Shown: positions 26,801-42,100, counted from the first letter of the stretch. The stretch is DNA of 64,000 nucleotides from Mactra quadrangularis (GCA_025267735.1 CM046311.1:21171020-21235019); one strand, 5' to 3'. The notes: generated by a model not told the origin, from the sequence alone. Translations and numbers: made by a program.

Positions 26801-29800
26801 TAAACTATTCATACTTTATGGAGTAAATTCTTGCATTTTCTCTTTTTGGGTTTTTTTTTAGATTGAACTCTATTAAGATTTCAAGAACATCGATATTGGA
26901 CTTAGCTATGAAACATTTCATTATCTAGTTCATATGCCATTCTGTTTTGTTGTATGTGAAGTTGTCCTAGTTAATTTCTTGTTGAGAAGGGACATCCATG
27001 AGATTTTTAATACTTGTATTTTTAATATTCATGCAGTGAATAATGTTACTATTGGTTTGATATTGGATCTTAGTAAGTTTTATCACTACATATATCGTTA
27101 TTCTTAAATCTATAAACGTTGATATAAGGTAAGCTTTATTTACAATGTAGTCTCTTGATTTTTGTGTTTCTAGTTATTGAGCAAACCTCAATCGAAATTT
27201 AGCTTAATTTTGTATACCTTGTAGTTACTGAATCTGATACTATTAATATATTCGTTGGGTAGTTTAGCTACCTCTAATGCAAATGGTTCACGTTAAAATG
27301 CGTACATGTATTTAAAATATACTTTTATTTTCATTTAAACCTTTGTTATATAGTATTCCGTACGCCTCAGATAATCAAGAGGATATGAAAACAGAATGAT
27401 TAAATTTATGTCTTCGGCGTGTTTATGTACGTTTAACATGTAAATAAATTTGTTGTTTAGTTACAATTTTTTATCATTTCTCACCAAAACTGCACGTGCC
27501 CTTTGGTCAAAACATTTTACAATGAGACATCCGTTACGGTTTGTTGTTAAAAGTAACCATTTGGGTTTTTCACTCGCGGGGATAGCTATGGCATATTATA
27601 ATATACATGAAATCTCTAGCTGTTAACATGTAACAAATAAAGTATCATAACACCTTTACCTCTTTTTGCTATGACGAAAAATTCTACAACAAAAATGAAG
27701 TTTAGTCTTTGTCTTTAAGAAAGCTAATAAGTATTTTTCACGTGACTGTTTTGTGAATACATCGAGCTCGGCGTCATTTTAACATTTATTTGATAAATAC
27801 ACATTGTGCTCACTAGTATTCCATCGTCTTTGTATGTAATGTGTATATACTATGTAACACAGCCAATTCAAAGGAAGCCGACAGTAAAGGTTTATTAGTG
27901 TATTAAGACTGTGGCAATCTAAAAAGTTACAAGTTATGATTTGTTATGTCTTTTTTAAGACAATGACAAACAAAGGAGTAACAGTTGTGCATTATGTTCA
28001 GACTGCAATGATTTTTCGCGTGGAAATATTTGATGTACAAATACATTTAATTGTTAACCACAACCAAGTTGATTATTATGCAATATATTTACCAATAGTC
28101 GGAATGTATTTGAATTTGTGATGTAAAGTAATACAATTTTGGTATATAATGAATATACTTGTATATTTGATACTTCGTATTTTTATCTATAAAACAGCTC
28201 GACAATAAAGCTTAATTGTGTGTTGAAAATCCTGATTCTGAGGAATTATATTTGGCTTTATCGTAAAAATGATTTGATTTTATTACTTCAAGTAATAGAA
28301 CATGAAAAATAATTAAAATTACGACTGCAATGTTATTTTATCTCTTACAAATCAATTTATAATCACAGTTTGTAAAGTTGATTGGCTTGAAAAAAATACT
28401 AAAGCTTGATAAAAATTCGTCACGCAGAGGATAATATTTCTGACACGTTTTATACTAGGTAACCAAGTTTTCTAAACTTTATGCTTCGATACAAAAACAT
28501 GTGTTTATTACATATTTAATAATAAATTCCAATTACACAAATACGGTAAAACTTTGCTACTTTTGTTACAAAAATGTCGATATCTCTACCGAGGACAATA
28601 GCATAATAAAACTTGATTTACAAAACGACGTAGCTGTCGATTTCAATTTAACTGGTTTAGTGACACCCGTGAGCTTGAAAATCGGCTAACAGTTGGCAAA
28701 TAATACATCGTCATGGAATATGTTTTTAATTGATTTTATGGCAAATGTACACTTACAATTATATTTCATGTTGGTACACACCTGATATTTGATAAATAAA
28801 TGTGTTGAACTTAAGTTTAGATATTTAAGTTTAATGAAAGCTTGTTTAACCAAGTTACTTGATTCATACATATAAACATTGTATCGTTCGTCGTCACATG
28901 GCTGACTGCTGTGGGCTAAAATATTACAGGCTTATGCAAATCAAGTCCCTAGTTCCTAGAACTTGTAAAATGTAATAAGAATACAAATTGACTACATATG
29001 AACTTGACCGGATATTATTAAGCTACATTAAAGGTGTTACTCCAGATATAACATCTTTATCTGAAGTTTGTACATTTGAACTACCGTTTTCTTCTGGAAT
29101 ATTTTGATAACCTATAAACTCTCTCCTAACATAGTTTTTTAGACGTTTATAAGACCGTTAACGTGTTTCATTCGAATACAACTTACAATTGTCATTCTTA
29201 TTTCTTGACTCTAAACCTATCAGAAACTTTCTATTAGATTACAAGAGGAAATATTACATTTGCTGTAAGATTTTAACAAAAGTACATAGCATACAACACT
29301 GTTCACCATACCATATCCACTCATGTGTAAAGATTCTAATCAAACCCATGATTGAATGTTGGCTTGTTTTACTTGTTATGGTATTTAGGATGTTTATTAA
29401 TGTGATATGGCAGCAAAGGAATGGTCGCACATATATTTCATGACTCAACTTTACGAAGGTTTAAGTAATTATTCATTTATTTCTATGTAAATTTGGTAAA
29501 TAAATCACACCGTTTTATTTACAAATAGCGCGTAGTAAGTGTCCATGTAATAGCTAGTTTGTTGGTTCTACTGATCAAATCAGAAAATACTTCTATATAT
29601 AAAATTACCTTATACAACCAACATTCATTATTCTTAGATTAGTTCAGACAAGTGTCGAGCCAATACTTCATTTTATGTATTTGTCGTCCAAATGGCGCAA
29701 ATGCAGGGAACTACACTAATGCTTAATTTATTGCCCCACAAAAATATCCGTTAAGTGTTTACTTTTTATACCATGTCTGCCTGTGTGTTGATTTAAGTTT

Positions 29801-30517
29801 GACGTCCTTATGTTTACCAGCAATGGTAGGCTTTACTTTCAATTATAAGAAGAATCCAATATTAATTGGTATATATATATTTTATATTTACAGTCAACTT
29901 ACTTTGTGATAATGCAATTTTGAAATTAATGTACGAATTGTGAAAAATGCGTTTAGGTTTTCGTAACTTCTACGTTATCATTAACATTCTGAGCTTTCGT
30001 GAAGCATTTCAAATCTTTCTCTTGACATATATTCATATAAAACTAGTATGCAAAATGTATGAAACGCCTTCTTATATAAATTCTTCAACTAGTTCCCCTA
30101 CAGGGCCCACATACCTTCATGGAATTCGGTCATAAAATATTTTCGTCGTCCATTCTCTCGTCTACCTCTTTATAGAGTAGGAGAATAGTCGGTCTATGGT
30201 GACGGAATGTGCTTAGGTTAAAACTGAAAAGGTAGTTTATTAACAAAGTCCTTGTTTACATGAACTAGTATAATTATGAGTTTTCTATCATCATAAATTT
30301 AGTCATTTGTAACAGCACTTTTTTTGCTCGTCTGGTTTAAAGATGCAAGTCCTCTTCAATTGAAAAATCCTTAATGCTTCTTCACAGGAAATCATATTTA
30401 ACGTTAACATTTTTACACAAATACCTCGAATCAGAAATCCATCTTATAAACAGAGCATCTCCTGTAAACGTTATGAGGTAATTTATTACTCTGTCTCAAA
30501 ATACAATACTCTATGTC
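20842..30517 (+). repeat. Array unit U3 (head type A, middle type N), the best empty-site reference
   Basis: This is the most complete unit, 9676 bp with no recognisable recent transposon. It shows the empty sites for the U2 and U4 MITE (near 29115-29130, ACTCTCTCCTAACATAG), for the U2 foldback element (near 30145-30165, GTCCATTCTCTCGTC) and for the U4 259-bp element (near 24708). Its head is nearly identical to U1 and U4 and its middle to U2 and U4. A small segment near 30090-30112 with CTACAGGGCCCACA is absent from U2. An A/T-rich stretch with eight T residues replaces the usual TTTTGG near 26849. Confidence 0.9.
23341..23496 (-). repeat. SINE 3' relic, U3 copy
   Basis: Same ancestral SINE fragment, with CACGGCGGACAGTCAATA and CTCCTAGGCGCATACCTCC. 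It is headless. Confidence 0.68.
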
Positions 30518-32807
30518 CTTAACATAAGCTTCCACAAATATATAAAGTGATCATATTTTTTAACAACTTGATCTGAGTGTCATCGTGTAAATGATTTGTT
30601 TGACGTCACTGATTCCAATTAAGATTATATTTCACTTCAGAAAAAAGTGACTTGGATTTATAATTCAGACATACATTAGCAAATACAGTTCCCTCCAAAT
30701 TTCCCAAAGTTCTTAAGTCTTGAGAACAAGTTATCATGAATACTGCAAGTAAATTTACCATGGCTAAAGCTTATTTGTATGACTACGTCTATATTTATAA
30801 TTATTCAATCATCTAAAATTGATTTTGGAATTTTCTTTCATGAATCTTTGTTTTTCGGCTATGTGTGGATATGTTTATCCTTAGAACAGAATTTTGTCAA
30901 CGGCCTTTTTCAGGACATGGTACTAATTAAACGAACTGATAGTTTCTTCATAAAGTCACACCACTGTGAAATATTTGAAGAACGCAGGTGAACAATAACT
31001 CAATTAGGCGTTGCATTTGATGCAAATCTATTGATACATATTGTCTTGCAGTTGCCATTAATTATATTCTCTATGAAAAAGACAATGCATTGTATTTCAA
31101 TTACACCTATTGTTTAGCAGGTGATGAACGCTTAAACGGCTTATATATCATATTAAATGAGTTACAAAAAGGATGGTTCATATTCAAGCGCAGATGAGCA
31201 ACTGTCACAATAATTTTATACTGAAATATTAGTTTTTGGTAAAAATCATACTTTATGTCGCATTTGGAATAAAATTACACCTTCCTATATTAGAGATACA
31301 ATACTACACATTTAAAAGCACATCGTAACCTTTTCAACGATACTGTGCCTACCGTGGTTAAGCATAACAGTTTGTGTTAACAAAATGGGCTAAAGTTGAA
31401 GTTCCAGCACGAATACAGTTTTCGTTGTTTTTTTACTTTCATTGAGAAATTTGTTTGTGTTAGTTCTTGAAACTTTGGTGCCAGTTATTTTTATAATGTT
31501 TGCTTGTACCCTTCACATGATATGACCATCACCGAAACAATTGTCTAAACGTCATTTTTATTTGAAACAAACTTGGTGATGTCAATCACCATTGTTATTT
31601 ATATACGTGCGGGCATTGGGGTATTTTTGATTATTGGATTTTACATGAAGCATCATTGTATTCTTTACCAAGTTTACCAGCACGGATATATTCGTGAGGT
31701 GTATTTTCTTTACTGATTGTACTTTGGATAATGTAATTATCACCATTAACAAATTACATTTCAGTTGCGTGTTTTTGTTAATGACAAGCTAGACAGTTTA
31801 CTAATCCAATTTAAATAAGTGAAATATGTTTTGCAAATCAGCGCATTACTTCAATCTCCATCTGTATTTGCATAGTTCGAATATTTTTCTTGATTGGATG
31901 ATTTGACGATGTATTTATTAATTTGTCATTTTGTTTATTTATTAATTATCTACCTCGTCCTTTATATACCATACCATTAATTATTGTTTATTCATAGTGT
32001 ACCAATAAACTGAGAAAAAAAACGTCGATGTCACGGTTATCTTAAGTGTTATAGACAGACTATTGAAAGGAAAAAAAATCAATTTTTGTCTCAATAAACG
32101 AGAAATAGTCATTCTAGCGGCTTGCACATAATTTAAAAGTTCAAAATTACTATTGTAGTCCTTCTTTCAACTACTTACTTGCCAATTAAGCGGATTAAAA
32201 TAAGAAAATGTATTTTACGATATTGAAGACATATACAAGTCTTTATTTTAAGATGGTTAAGAGTGTGATAATTGCTTCAGTGTGGTTGTAGATAGTTAAA
32301 TAATTAACACCAATAAATCAGATAACAGTTAATCAGACCAGGAATTACAAATATCCCTTAATCTTCAATGTTCAGTTTATCAAGTTGATTACGCTATCTG
32401 GTGACTCGGCTTTAATTTCTGATCATACTCACTGGTCGTACTCCACCATAAAATGTAATTGCGAGCTTTCGGTAAGGTTGGAACTGAGAATATATATACA
32501 AAACTCAAAAACTAATCAGGCACACAGGCCAATATTGTATCACAAATTTTATTCACAACAGGAATTTATAAACACTGCTGTCATTTGTCTTATGTCTTTT
32601 AGGGGAATGAAACAAAAAGCCAATAAAATTCAACACACTATAAAGTGTAAAACTGCATCAAGCAACATGATATTGATGGTTTCAAATAATTAACAGAAAT
32701 ATTCAGTAGATATAAGATGTCATCTCCCTCGTGAAAATAAAGATAAACCGATTGGTGTATGACAAATGTGTCAGAATAGGGTTCTTGCAAATATGATGTT
32801 ATTTTTT

Positions 32808-32963
32808 GGTTGGTTCAACGCTGTTGCAACATATTGCATAAGTCATATCACGGCGGACAGTCAATATACTCACTCTTCCTGGAAAGGCTGGATTAAGTTG
32901 TAAACCAGCTCCTAGGCGCATACCTCCCTCCGTGACTGCTAATAACTTTCTTACATATAGTCA
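32808..32963 (-). repeat. SINE 3' relic, U4 copy
   Basis: Same ancestral SINE fragment. It begins shortly after the private deletion near 32750 that removed the upstream 240 bp of the unit. It is headless. Confidence 0.68.
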
Positions 32964-34164
32964 ATTGTAATTTTCATGGTCAATCAGTAGACTTACAGGG
33001 TACTGACATTTAATTGTTTCATAGTCACTAGCATGTCAGCATTTGACAGAGATCTCATTTAACAGATAATAATATAATTTTGCCAATATTGCACTTACAA
33101 TTAACTGTGTGGTTGTAAAGAAAGTTAAGTAAGCTAATATATGTGGAATATTTATACAAGTTTGTCTCCAGCATTACTTATATCCAGGCGTAGCCAAGTA
33201 CGTTTTTAAAAAGTAAATGTTTTACACGCGTTGTCCATGTTGTTTTACCAGTACTGTCCACACCATGTGTAACTTTTTGCAGGAGTGGCCCTGATAACAA
33301 TGTTTTTTAATTGGAATACGAGTTAGTTAACTCGGTATTTAATACATCTTGTCACAAATACAAGTACGAGTACTTGAGCTTTGATTCTGTTCAGGGAAAG
33401 TGATCCATACATGCCATGCTATATTTTACGATTTGCTAATCGGTCATACAATTATATCAATGTAATTCCTATCGCTACTAGTTGGCCTTTATATGTAAAT
33501 AGTCCGTCTTTGAGTGTTTTTATGAATTTACATTTCTTATAATGACTGCGCATGAATACGTTTTATTAAATGTTATGGACATGACAGTTGGAATCAAATA
33601 GCATGACATTGTGTAAATTGTTTAACTGTAGGATATTGTATAAAACTTTTTAGACCATTTAGACGTACATAACGTCTATATAAAATGCTGCATGTGGCAA
33701 TAATTTAAAAAAAACTTTATTTATAACCAGGACTTTCAATATAACTATAAATCACCATACAAAGTACATAAAAGTAAAAGTTTGAACATCAGTTATGTTT
33801 TCAAGCAAGTAGCATCTACTTAAATTACGTACATAAACGTAATTAGATTATGAAATTTATTATCTACTAGTTGGTAGAATCAACGATCTTAAAATATCAC
33901 ACCGCATTCGGAAAATTTGTAGCAGATATTGGGACTGCTTTAATTAAGTACTCGGTAATAAAACAAATTCTACAGCTCATGCATATAAAAAGCAAGGAAA
34001 AATTGAGAAAGTAATTTTTATTACACCTTTTTAGAAGAGGTTACACTGCCTAACTAGTAGTTTGTGCCTATCCCAAATACTATTGGAAGTCGATTTTAAT
34101 ACATACTTGAGAAAATGTGTGAGGCGTACAAAACTCTAATTCAAAAGCTAGCCTTATCATTTTT

Positions 34165-34423
34165 ATACCCCCGCTTCGAAGAAGAGGGGATATACTGTTT
34201 TACCCTTGTCCGTGCGTCCGTCCGTCCGTTACAAAATTTCCGTCGCAGTTTTCTCAGCAACTATAACATGCAGCAGCCTAATACTTTGCATATTGCTTCA
34301 TCCCATAGTCCCATGTGGTATAAAGCGATTTCATGCTCCTTGCTCATCTACTTCCTGTTTGTCGCATATTTTTAGATTTTTGCGGGGGTATCACTAGTGA
34401 GCATTAGCTCACAGATTTACTTG
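34165..34423. mobile_element. 259-bp bivalve-type repeat element (in U4)
   Basis: It interrupts unit sequence that is continuous in U2 and U3 (ATCATTTTATTGCCTTATT). It begins ATACCCCCGCTTCGAAGAAG, has a GTCCGTCCGTCC tract near 34208, and near its end has GCGGGGGTAT (34382-34391), the exact inverse of the first ten bases. About 32 bp follow this inverted repeat (CACTAGTGAGCATTAGCTCA and on). This architecture recurs in many bivalve genomes. Flanking duplication is short or ambiguous (TAT or TTTAT). It has no coding capacity; the two overlapping open frames across it are accidental. Confidence 0.75.
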
Positions 34424-37400
34424 TATTGCCTTATTGTACATGCACTAGGTCAGCATTTTAATATAATCAATCAGTTCAATATGGAACTTTTACGTATATA
34501 AACGTATTATTAAATGATGTTTCAAATAATCAAAACGGCTGCAGGCGTTTTAATATCATTTAATTGTTAAGCCATTCTTTTATTAGTATTTTATCTCAAT
34601 TTAATTAAGCGCTATAAGCGATGACATATACGACCCATGGGATCTTGATTCAATTTATTTATATAATTTATTTATATACACTATTATCGTAATAGATTGG
34701 AAATCTCTAAAATGTTACTATCATCAATAATGATTTGTTAAGCAATATAATTATAAAAAAGTATTTTATGGAAGCAGGGTGAGTTAAATCTGCCGAATTT
34801 CGTCTACAGTTCTTTTAAGTTACACGTAACAATATTTGAGATTGTGATTCTTATAGTTGCATTTCTAAAGTCCTGAAAGTATACATTACAAATACTTGTC
34901 TTTTTAAAGTACACACATAAATGCAAATGGTCGGAAAATTGTCTGCAGTATTCTAAAAAGGATTTTTATGTGCTAATGCTGATAGACATATGCTAATAAG
35001 AGATTATCTGAAGTGACCATTTATAAATGCTACAACGAATAATGATACTCAATATTTCATCAGTATCTTAATTTGACTTAGATCTGCGTCATCTTTTAGT
35101 AAAAATGCAAATTTTGTTACATTGTTACAGTCGACTTTTATATGTTTATTTGATATCATATTCAGTCTTACGTTAAGCATTTATTATCTGTTATTGACAT
35201 TAGTGGTAATTATTGGTAAAAGTAGAAATTGTTGGGATATGATATATAGACTTATATAGTCCAGATTTATTGTAAATCATCTTGTAATGTACGTCACGCA
35301 ATTAAATAACGAGTTCGTTTCGCATTTGCTTTGGTATCATAGCTACTGTAATATTATTAACAAACATTTCATCATGTTCCTACAACTTTTGTACACTAAT
35401 GTTGGCGCTTTTAGATTGCTTCAATTTTCATTTGTACCCATGAGTAGGAAAAAATAACCCTTTAATTAAACGCTGGCAGGATTGGGACAATAGAATGTCT
35501 CAATTATAAGTTGTATCGCGTGTTAAGAAATATTTCTGGGTACTACTGACTTATCACTAGACCATATGTCTTATTATTATAAATTGAACCGCTTACATCT
35601 ATATACATAGAATAGTTTATACATGCAATTTGTTAATTACAACGTGATAGGGATAAAGTTGATGAACACCTTGACCAGAGATAGTCTTATAAACTTGCAA
35701 TGTCAACATACTACCATGGTCACAAACCATGGTGGCAAATAGTTAAGCTAGTTATACGTTTACAATTTGAAAAAATATCTTTTTCTATAAACGTTAAACT
35801 CATATATACAAATACAAAAAGTTGTATATATTGAAACCAAAATAAAGTTGAATAATGAAAAAAGGAGACATTACAATGCAAACAAAATCAATGCAAAGTA
35901 ATAAATCGAGAAAATTATAGATTCCCAAATCTTATTAGCATGCACGCTTAATATAATTAAGCATACGTGCTTGTAAGAATTGGAATGCAATTATTGGAAA
36001 CATGCAATTTCTATCTTATGTGTTTCCAATAAAAAGAATATTATGTTAACGTAACAGTAGACAATAATACAAACGTTTGCACGTAATGATGAAATTGCAT
36101 TTTCTAAACAGTGATGACAAAAAGTAAGCACGATTGGAAACCATCAAACATCAACCCAATCACCTGTATCAATGAAACTTTTATTCGTGCAATTAATGCA
36201 ACTCTCTGTGCATTAATATTTCCTGTATTGCACTTAACTTACTTCGTGTTATCGAAAAATCATAATGTGAACGATAATCATCAGACTGATCAATAAATTG
36301 TTCGTTTAAAATAAGTAAAAATAATTATTGATACTCATTGGATTAAAAGATCACTCCGCATTGAGTTATAAAAATCCAATGTGATTAACTGTGCGGTAAC
36401 CAATGTTCTCAACAAATTGTTGCATGAGTTGCTGAGAGATATTGCAGTTAAACTATTCATACTTTATGGAGTAAACTCTTGCATTTTCTCTTTTTTGGTT
36501 TTGAGATTGAACTCTATCAAGATTTCAAGAACATCGATATTGGACTTAGCTATAAAACATTTCATTATCTAGTTCATATGCCATTCTGTTTTGTTGTATG
36601 TGAAGTTGTACTAGTTAATTTCTTGTTGAGAAGGGACATCCATGAGATTTGTAATACTTGTATTTTTAATATTCATGCAGTGAATAATGTTACAATTGGT
36701 TTGATATTGGATTTTAGTATGTTTTATCACTATATATATGGTTATTCTTAAATCTATAAACGTTGATATAAGGTAAGCTTTATTTACAATGTAGTCTCTT
36801 GATTTTTGTGTTTCTATTTATTGAGCAAACCTCAATCGAAACTTAGCTTAATTGTGTATACCTTGTAGTGACTGAATCTGATACTATTAATATATTCGTT
36901 GGGTAGTTTAGCTACCTCTAATGCAAATGGTTTACGTTAAAATGCGTACATGTATTTAAAATATACTTTTATTTTCATTTAAACCTTTGTTACATAGTAG
37001 TCCGTACATCTCAGATAATCAAGAGGACATGAAAACAGAATGATTAAATTTATGTCTTCGGCATGTTTATGTACGTTAAACATGTAAATAGATTTGTTGT
37101 TTAGTTACACTTTTTTATCTATTCTCACCAAAACTGCTCGTGCCCTTTGGTCAAAACATTTTACAATGAGATATCCGTTACGGTTTGTTGTTAAAAGTAA
37201 CCATTTTGTTTTATTTTTTTACTCGCGAGAATGGCTATGGCATAGTATAATATACACGTTTCTATCTGTTAACATGTTCAAAATAAAGCACCTTAACCTC
37301 TTTCTGCTATGACGTTAAAATCTTTAACACAAATGAAGTTTAGTCTTTGTCTTTCAGAAAACTAATAAGTATTTTTCACGTGACTGTTTTGTGAATATAT

Positions 37401-38769
37401 CGAGCTCGGCGTCATTTTAACATTTATTTGATAAAGACAAATTGTGCTCACTAGTATTCTATCGTCTTTGTACGTAATGTGTATATACTATGTAACACAG
37501 CCAATTGAAAGGAAGCCGACAAAGTAAGGTTTATTAGTGTATTAAGACTGTGGCAATCTAAAAAGTTACAAGTTATGATTTGTTATGTTTTTTTAAGAAA
37601 ATGACAAACAAAGGAGTAACAGTTGTGCATTATGTTCAGACCGCAATGATTTTTCGCGTGGAAATATTTGATGTACAAATACATTTAATTGTTAACCACA
37701 ACCGAGTTGATTAATATGCAATATATTTACCAATAGTCGGAATATATTTGAATTTGTGATGTAAAGTAATACAATTTTTGTATATAATGAATGTACTTGT
37801 ATATGATACTTCGTATTTTTATCCATAAAACAGCTCGACAATAAAGCTTAATTGTGTGTTGAAAATCCTATCTGATTCTGAGGAATTATACTTGGATTTA
37901 TCGTAAAAATGATTTTATTTTATTACTTCCAGAAAAAGGAACATGAAAAATAATTAAAATTACGACTGCAATGTTATTTTATCTCTTACAAATCAAATTA
38001 TAATCACAGTTTGTAAAGTTGGTTGGTTTGAAAAAAAATACTAAAGCTTGATAAAAACTCGTCACGCAGAGAATAATATTTCTGACACGTTTTATACTAG
38101 GTAACTAAGCTTGATATGTTTTGTAAAATTTATGCTTCGATACAAAATACGTGTATACCACATATTTATTCATAAATTCCAATGACATAAATACGGTAAA
38201 TCTTTGCTAATTTTGTTGCAAAAATGCCGATACCTTTACCGAGAACAATATCACAATAAGACTTGATTTACAAAACGACGTAGCGGTCGGTTTCCATTTC
38301 TTCTGATTTAGTGACATCCGTGAGCTTGAAAATCGGCTCACAGTTGGCAAATAATACATCGAATATGTTTTTAATTGATTTTATGGCAAATGTACACTTA
38401 CAATTATATTTCATGTTACTGTGTTGAACTTTAGTTTACATATTTATGTCTAATGAATGCTTGTTTAACCAAGTTACTTGTTTCATACATATATACATTT
38501 TTCTCCGTTTGTCGTCTTATGGCTGACTGCTGTGGGCTAAAATGTAACAGGCTTAAGTCCTCAGTTCCTAGGACTTGTAAAATGTAATTTTAGAATACTA
38601 ATTGAATACATGATAACTTGACCGGATATTATTAAGCTACGTTAAAGGTGTTACTTCAGATAAAACATCTTAATCTGAAGTTTTTTACATTTGAACTACC
38701 GTTTTCTTCTGGAATATTTTGAAAACGTAGGACTTTTCGAACATATTTGATTACCTATAAACTCTCTCC

Positions 38770-39161
38770 CAATCTCCGTAAACAGATATCTTGTAGAGCG
38801 TTGTCGTACAAGATCTCTACTTTCTCAATGCAGGGTCACGTCGAGATGAACTTTGTGTCGACCAATCAATGCGTAACTTTCATCTAAACGAAACACTATT
38901 AATCACATTTTGATTTCGTAGTTTTTATTTTTAAGTTTTGCTTGCTAATTTTACCGCAGTATTATTCACAGTCTGTGATTGGGCGGCTCATTTTAAATTG
39001 CGTGACGTAGACGATGTAAACAAGTTACGTGTCATAACAATTTTGTCATGGATATTATGATGAGAAAAGGTCGCCTGAACGTGACCTTCGTTTGAAAAAG
39101 GCCAGATCTAAATTAGCGAGCATGCGAGCGGAAAATTTAAGATCGGGTTTTAATCAGATTG
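38770..39161 (+). mobile_element. 392-bp MITE, copy 2 (in U4), same site as copy 1
   Basis: This copy is almost identical to the one in U2 and has the same 9-bp duplication ACTCTCTCC at 38761-38769 and 39162-39170. The shared site means one insertion was copied with the unit, not two events. U3, which lies between U2 and U4, lacks it. Confidence 0.85.
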
Positions 39162-42100
39162 ACTCTCTCCTAACATAGTTATTTAGACGTTTGTAAGACC
39201 TTTAACGTGTTTCATTCTAATATAACTTACAATTGTCATTCTTATTTCTTGACTCTAAACCTATCAGAAACTTTCTATTAGATTATAAGAGGAAATATTA
39301 CATTTGCTGTAAGATTTTAACAAAAGTACATAGCATACAACACTGTTCACCATACCTTATCCACTCATGTGTATAGATTCTAATCAAACCCATGATTGAA
39401 TGTTGGCTTGTTTTATTTATTATGGTATTAAGGATGTTCATTAATATGTCAGCAGAGGAATGGTCGCAAATATATTTCATGACTCAATTTCACGAAGGTA
39501 TAAGTAATTATTCATTTATTTCTATGTAAATTTGGTAAATAAAATCACACCACTGCGTTTTATTTACAAATTGCGTGTATTAAGTGTCTATGTAATAGCT
39601 AGTTTGTTCGTGTCCATTCTCTCGCCTACCTCTTTATATAATAAGAGTGTTGTCGGTCTCTGGTGACAGAATGTGCTAAGGTTAAAATAATTGAAGGTAG
39701 TTTATTAACAAAGTCTGTGTTTACATGAACTATTATAATGATATGTTTTTCTATCATCATAAATTATGTCGTTTGTAACAGCACTTTTTTCTCGTCTGGT
39801 TTAAAAATGCAAGCCCTCTTCAATCGAAAAATCCATTGTGCTTTTTCAGATGAAATCATATTTAGCGTTAACATGGTGATTTTTACACAAATACCTCGAA
39901 CAGAAATACATCTTACAAATAGAGCATCTCCTGTAAACATTATGAAGTCATTTATTCCTCTGTCTCAAAATACTGTATGTCCTTAACATCAGATTCCGCA
40001 AAGCTATAATGTGATAATATCTTTCAACTACTTGATCTGAGTGTCATCGTGTAAATGATTTGTTTGACGTCACTGATTCCCTTTAAGATTATATTTCACT
40101 TCAGAAAAAAGTGACTTTGATTTCTTGTTCAGATATACATTAGCAAATACAGTTTCCTCCCAATTTCCCAAAGTTCTTAAGTCTTAAGGACCAGCTATCA
40201 TGAATATTGCAAGTAATTTACCATAGCTAAAGCTTATTTATATGACTACGGCTAAATTTAAAAATTTTCAATACCTAAAATTGATTTTGGAATTTCCTTT
40301 CATGTCTCTGTGGTTTTTTCGCTATGTGTAAATATGTTTATCATTAAAACGGGATTTTGTCCACGACCTTTTTCAGTATAGGTACTTATTAAACGAACTG
40401 ATAGTTTCTTTATAAAGTCACACCACTGTGAAATATTTGAAGAACGCAGGTGAACAATAACTCAATTAAGCGTTGCATTTTATACAAATCCATTAATACA
40501 TATTGCCTTGCTATTATCATGAATTATATTCTCTATGATAAAGACATTATATTGTTCTTAAATGACACATATTGTGAAGCAGGTGATACACGCTTAGAAA
40601 GACATATATATCATATTAAATGAGTTACAAAAAGGATGGTTTATATTTAAGCGCAGATGAGCAACTGTCACAATGACTTTATACTGAAATATTTGTTTTT
40701 GTAAAAATCATACTTTATGTCACGTCTGGAATAAAATGACACCTTCCTATATTAGAGATACAATACCACACATTTAAATCGTTACCTTTTCCATTATAAT
40801 GCGCCTACCGTAGTTAAGCAAAATAGTTTGTGATGACTAAATGGGCTAAAGTTGGAGTTCCCACACGAATATAGTTTCAATTTTTTTCATTGAGACAAAT
40901 GTTTGAATGAGTTCTTGAAACTTTGGTACCAGTAATTTTCCTTGCATCCTTTACACGATTAGACCATCACCGAAAGAAATGTTCGAACTTCGTATAAATA
41001 AAACGTCATTTTTATTTGAAACAAACTTAACTAATTAAGTGGTCACCACAAGTACAAAAATTCGACCTCGTGTAAGTAAGCAAATGGGAATGTCCATTCC
41101 AAATATGATTATAAACTAATGTCAATCACCATTATTATTTATATATGTGAAGGCATTAGGTCATATTGATAAATTGATACAACATGAAACACCATTTCAT
41201 TCTTTACCAAGTTCAGCACAAATACATTCGTGTGGTATATTTCTTTGCTGATTTTACTTTGGATAATATAATTACCCCCATTAACAAATTAGATTTCGTT
41301 TGTAGATCATTGCGTGTTCTTGTTAATAACACGCTGGACAGTTTACTAGTCCAATTTAGGTAAGTGAAATATGTTTTGCAAATCAGCACATTTCTTCATC
41401 TGTATCTGCATAATTATAATGTATTTCTTGATTGAATTATTTAACGATGTATATTTTTATGTCTATTTGATATTTTATTAATTATCTACAACGTCTTTTA
41501 TATTCAATACAAATTAATATTGTTTATTCATATTTTAACAATAAACTAAGAAAGATAGTTGATCTCACGGTTATCTTAAGTGTTATGGACAGGCTGTTGA
41601 AAGGTAAATTTATTCATTTTCTTGTTTTAATGAATGCGAAATAGTCATACTAACGGCCTGCACACATTTAGAAGTTCAAAATTACTATTTTATTCCTTTA
41701 GTCGATTACTTACTTGTCAATTAAGTGGATTAAAAGTGGATTAAAATAAGATATTGTAATTAACGATAATGAAGACATAAACAAGTCAGTCTTCACTGTG
41801 GATGTAGATAGTTAATAATTAACACCAACAAATCAGATAACAATAAAATTATGAATTACAAATATATTCCTTTATCATCAATGTTCAGTTTATCAAGTTG
41901 ATTACGTTATCTGGTGATTCGGTTTTAATTTGTAATCGAACACACTGGTCATACTCGGCCATTAAATGTAATTGCCAGCTTTTCTATAAGGTTAGAGCTG
42001 TGACTATATAAACACAACTCCAAAACTAATCAGGTGCACATGCCAATGTGGAGTCACACATTTTATTCACAATAGGAGTTTATGAACACTGCTGTCACAT

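Larger units (their letters stand above)
30518..39981 (+). repeat. Array unit U4 (head type A, middle type N) with MITE, small bivalve-type element and two deletions
   Basis: This unit has a type-A head and a U2-like middle. Private changes are a deletion of about 240 bp near 32750 that joins AAACCGAT to TGGTGTATG, an insertion at 34165-34423, a small duplicated and inverted patch at 34652-34694, and a deletion of roughly 570 bp near 39610 that removes the region holding the foldback-element target in U2. It shares with U2 the MITE at 38770-39161 at the identical site. Confidence 0.9.

Noticed and set aside
34115..34397. Two overlapping frames of 86 and 63 codons in U4
   Set aside because: Both run across the 259-bp element insertion and exist only because of it.
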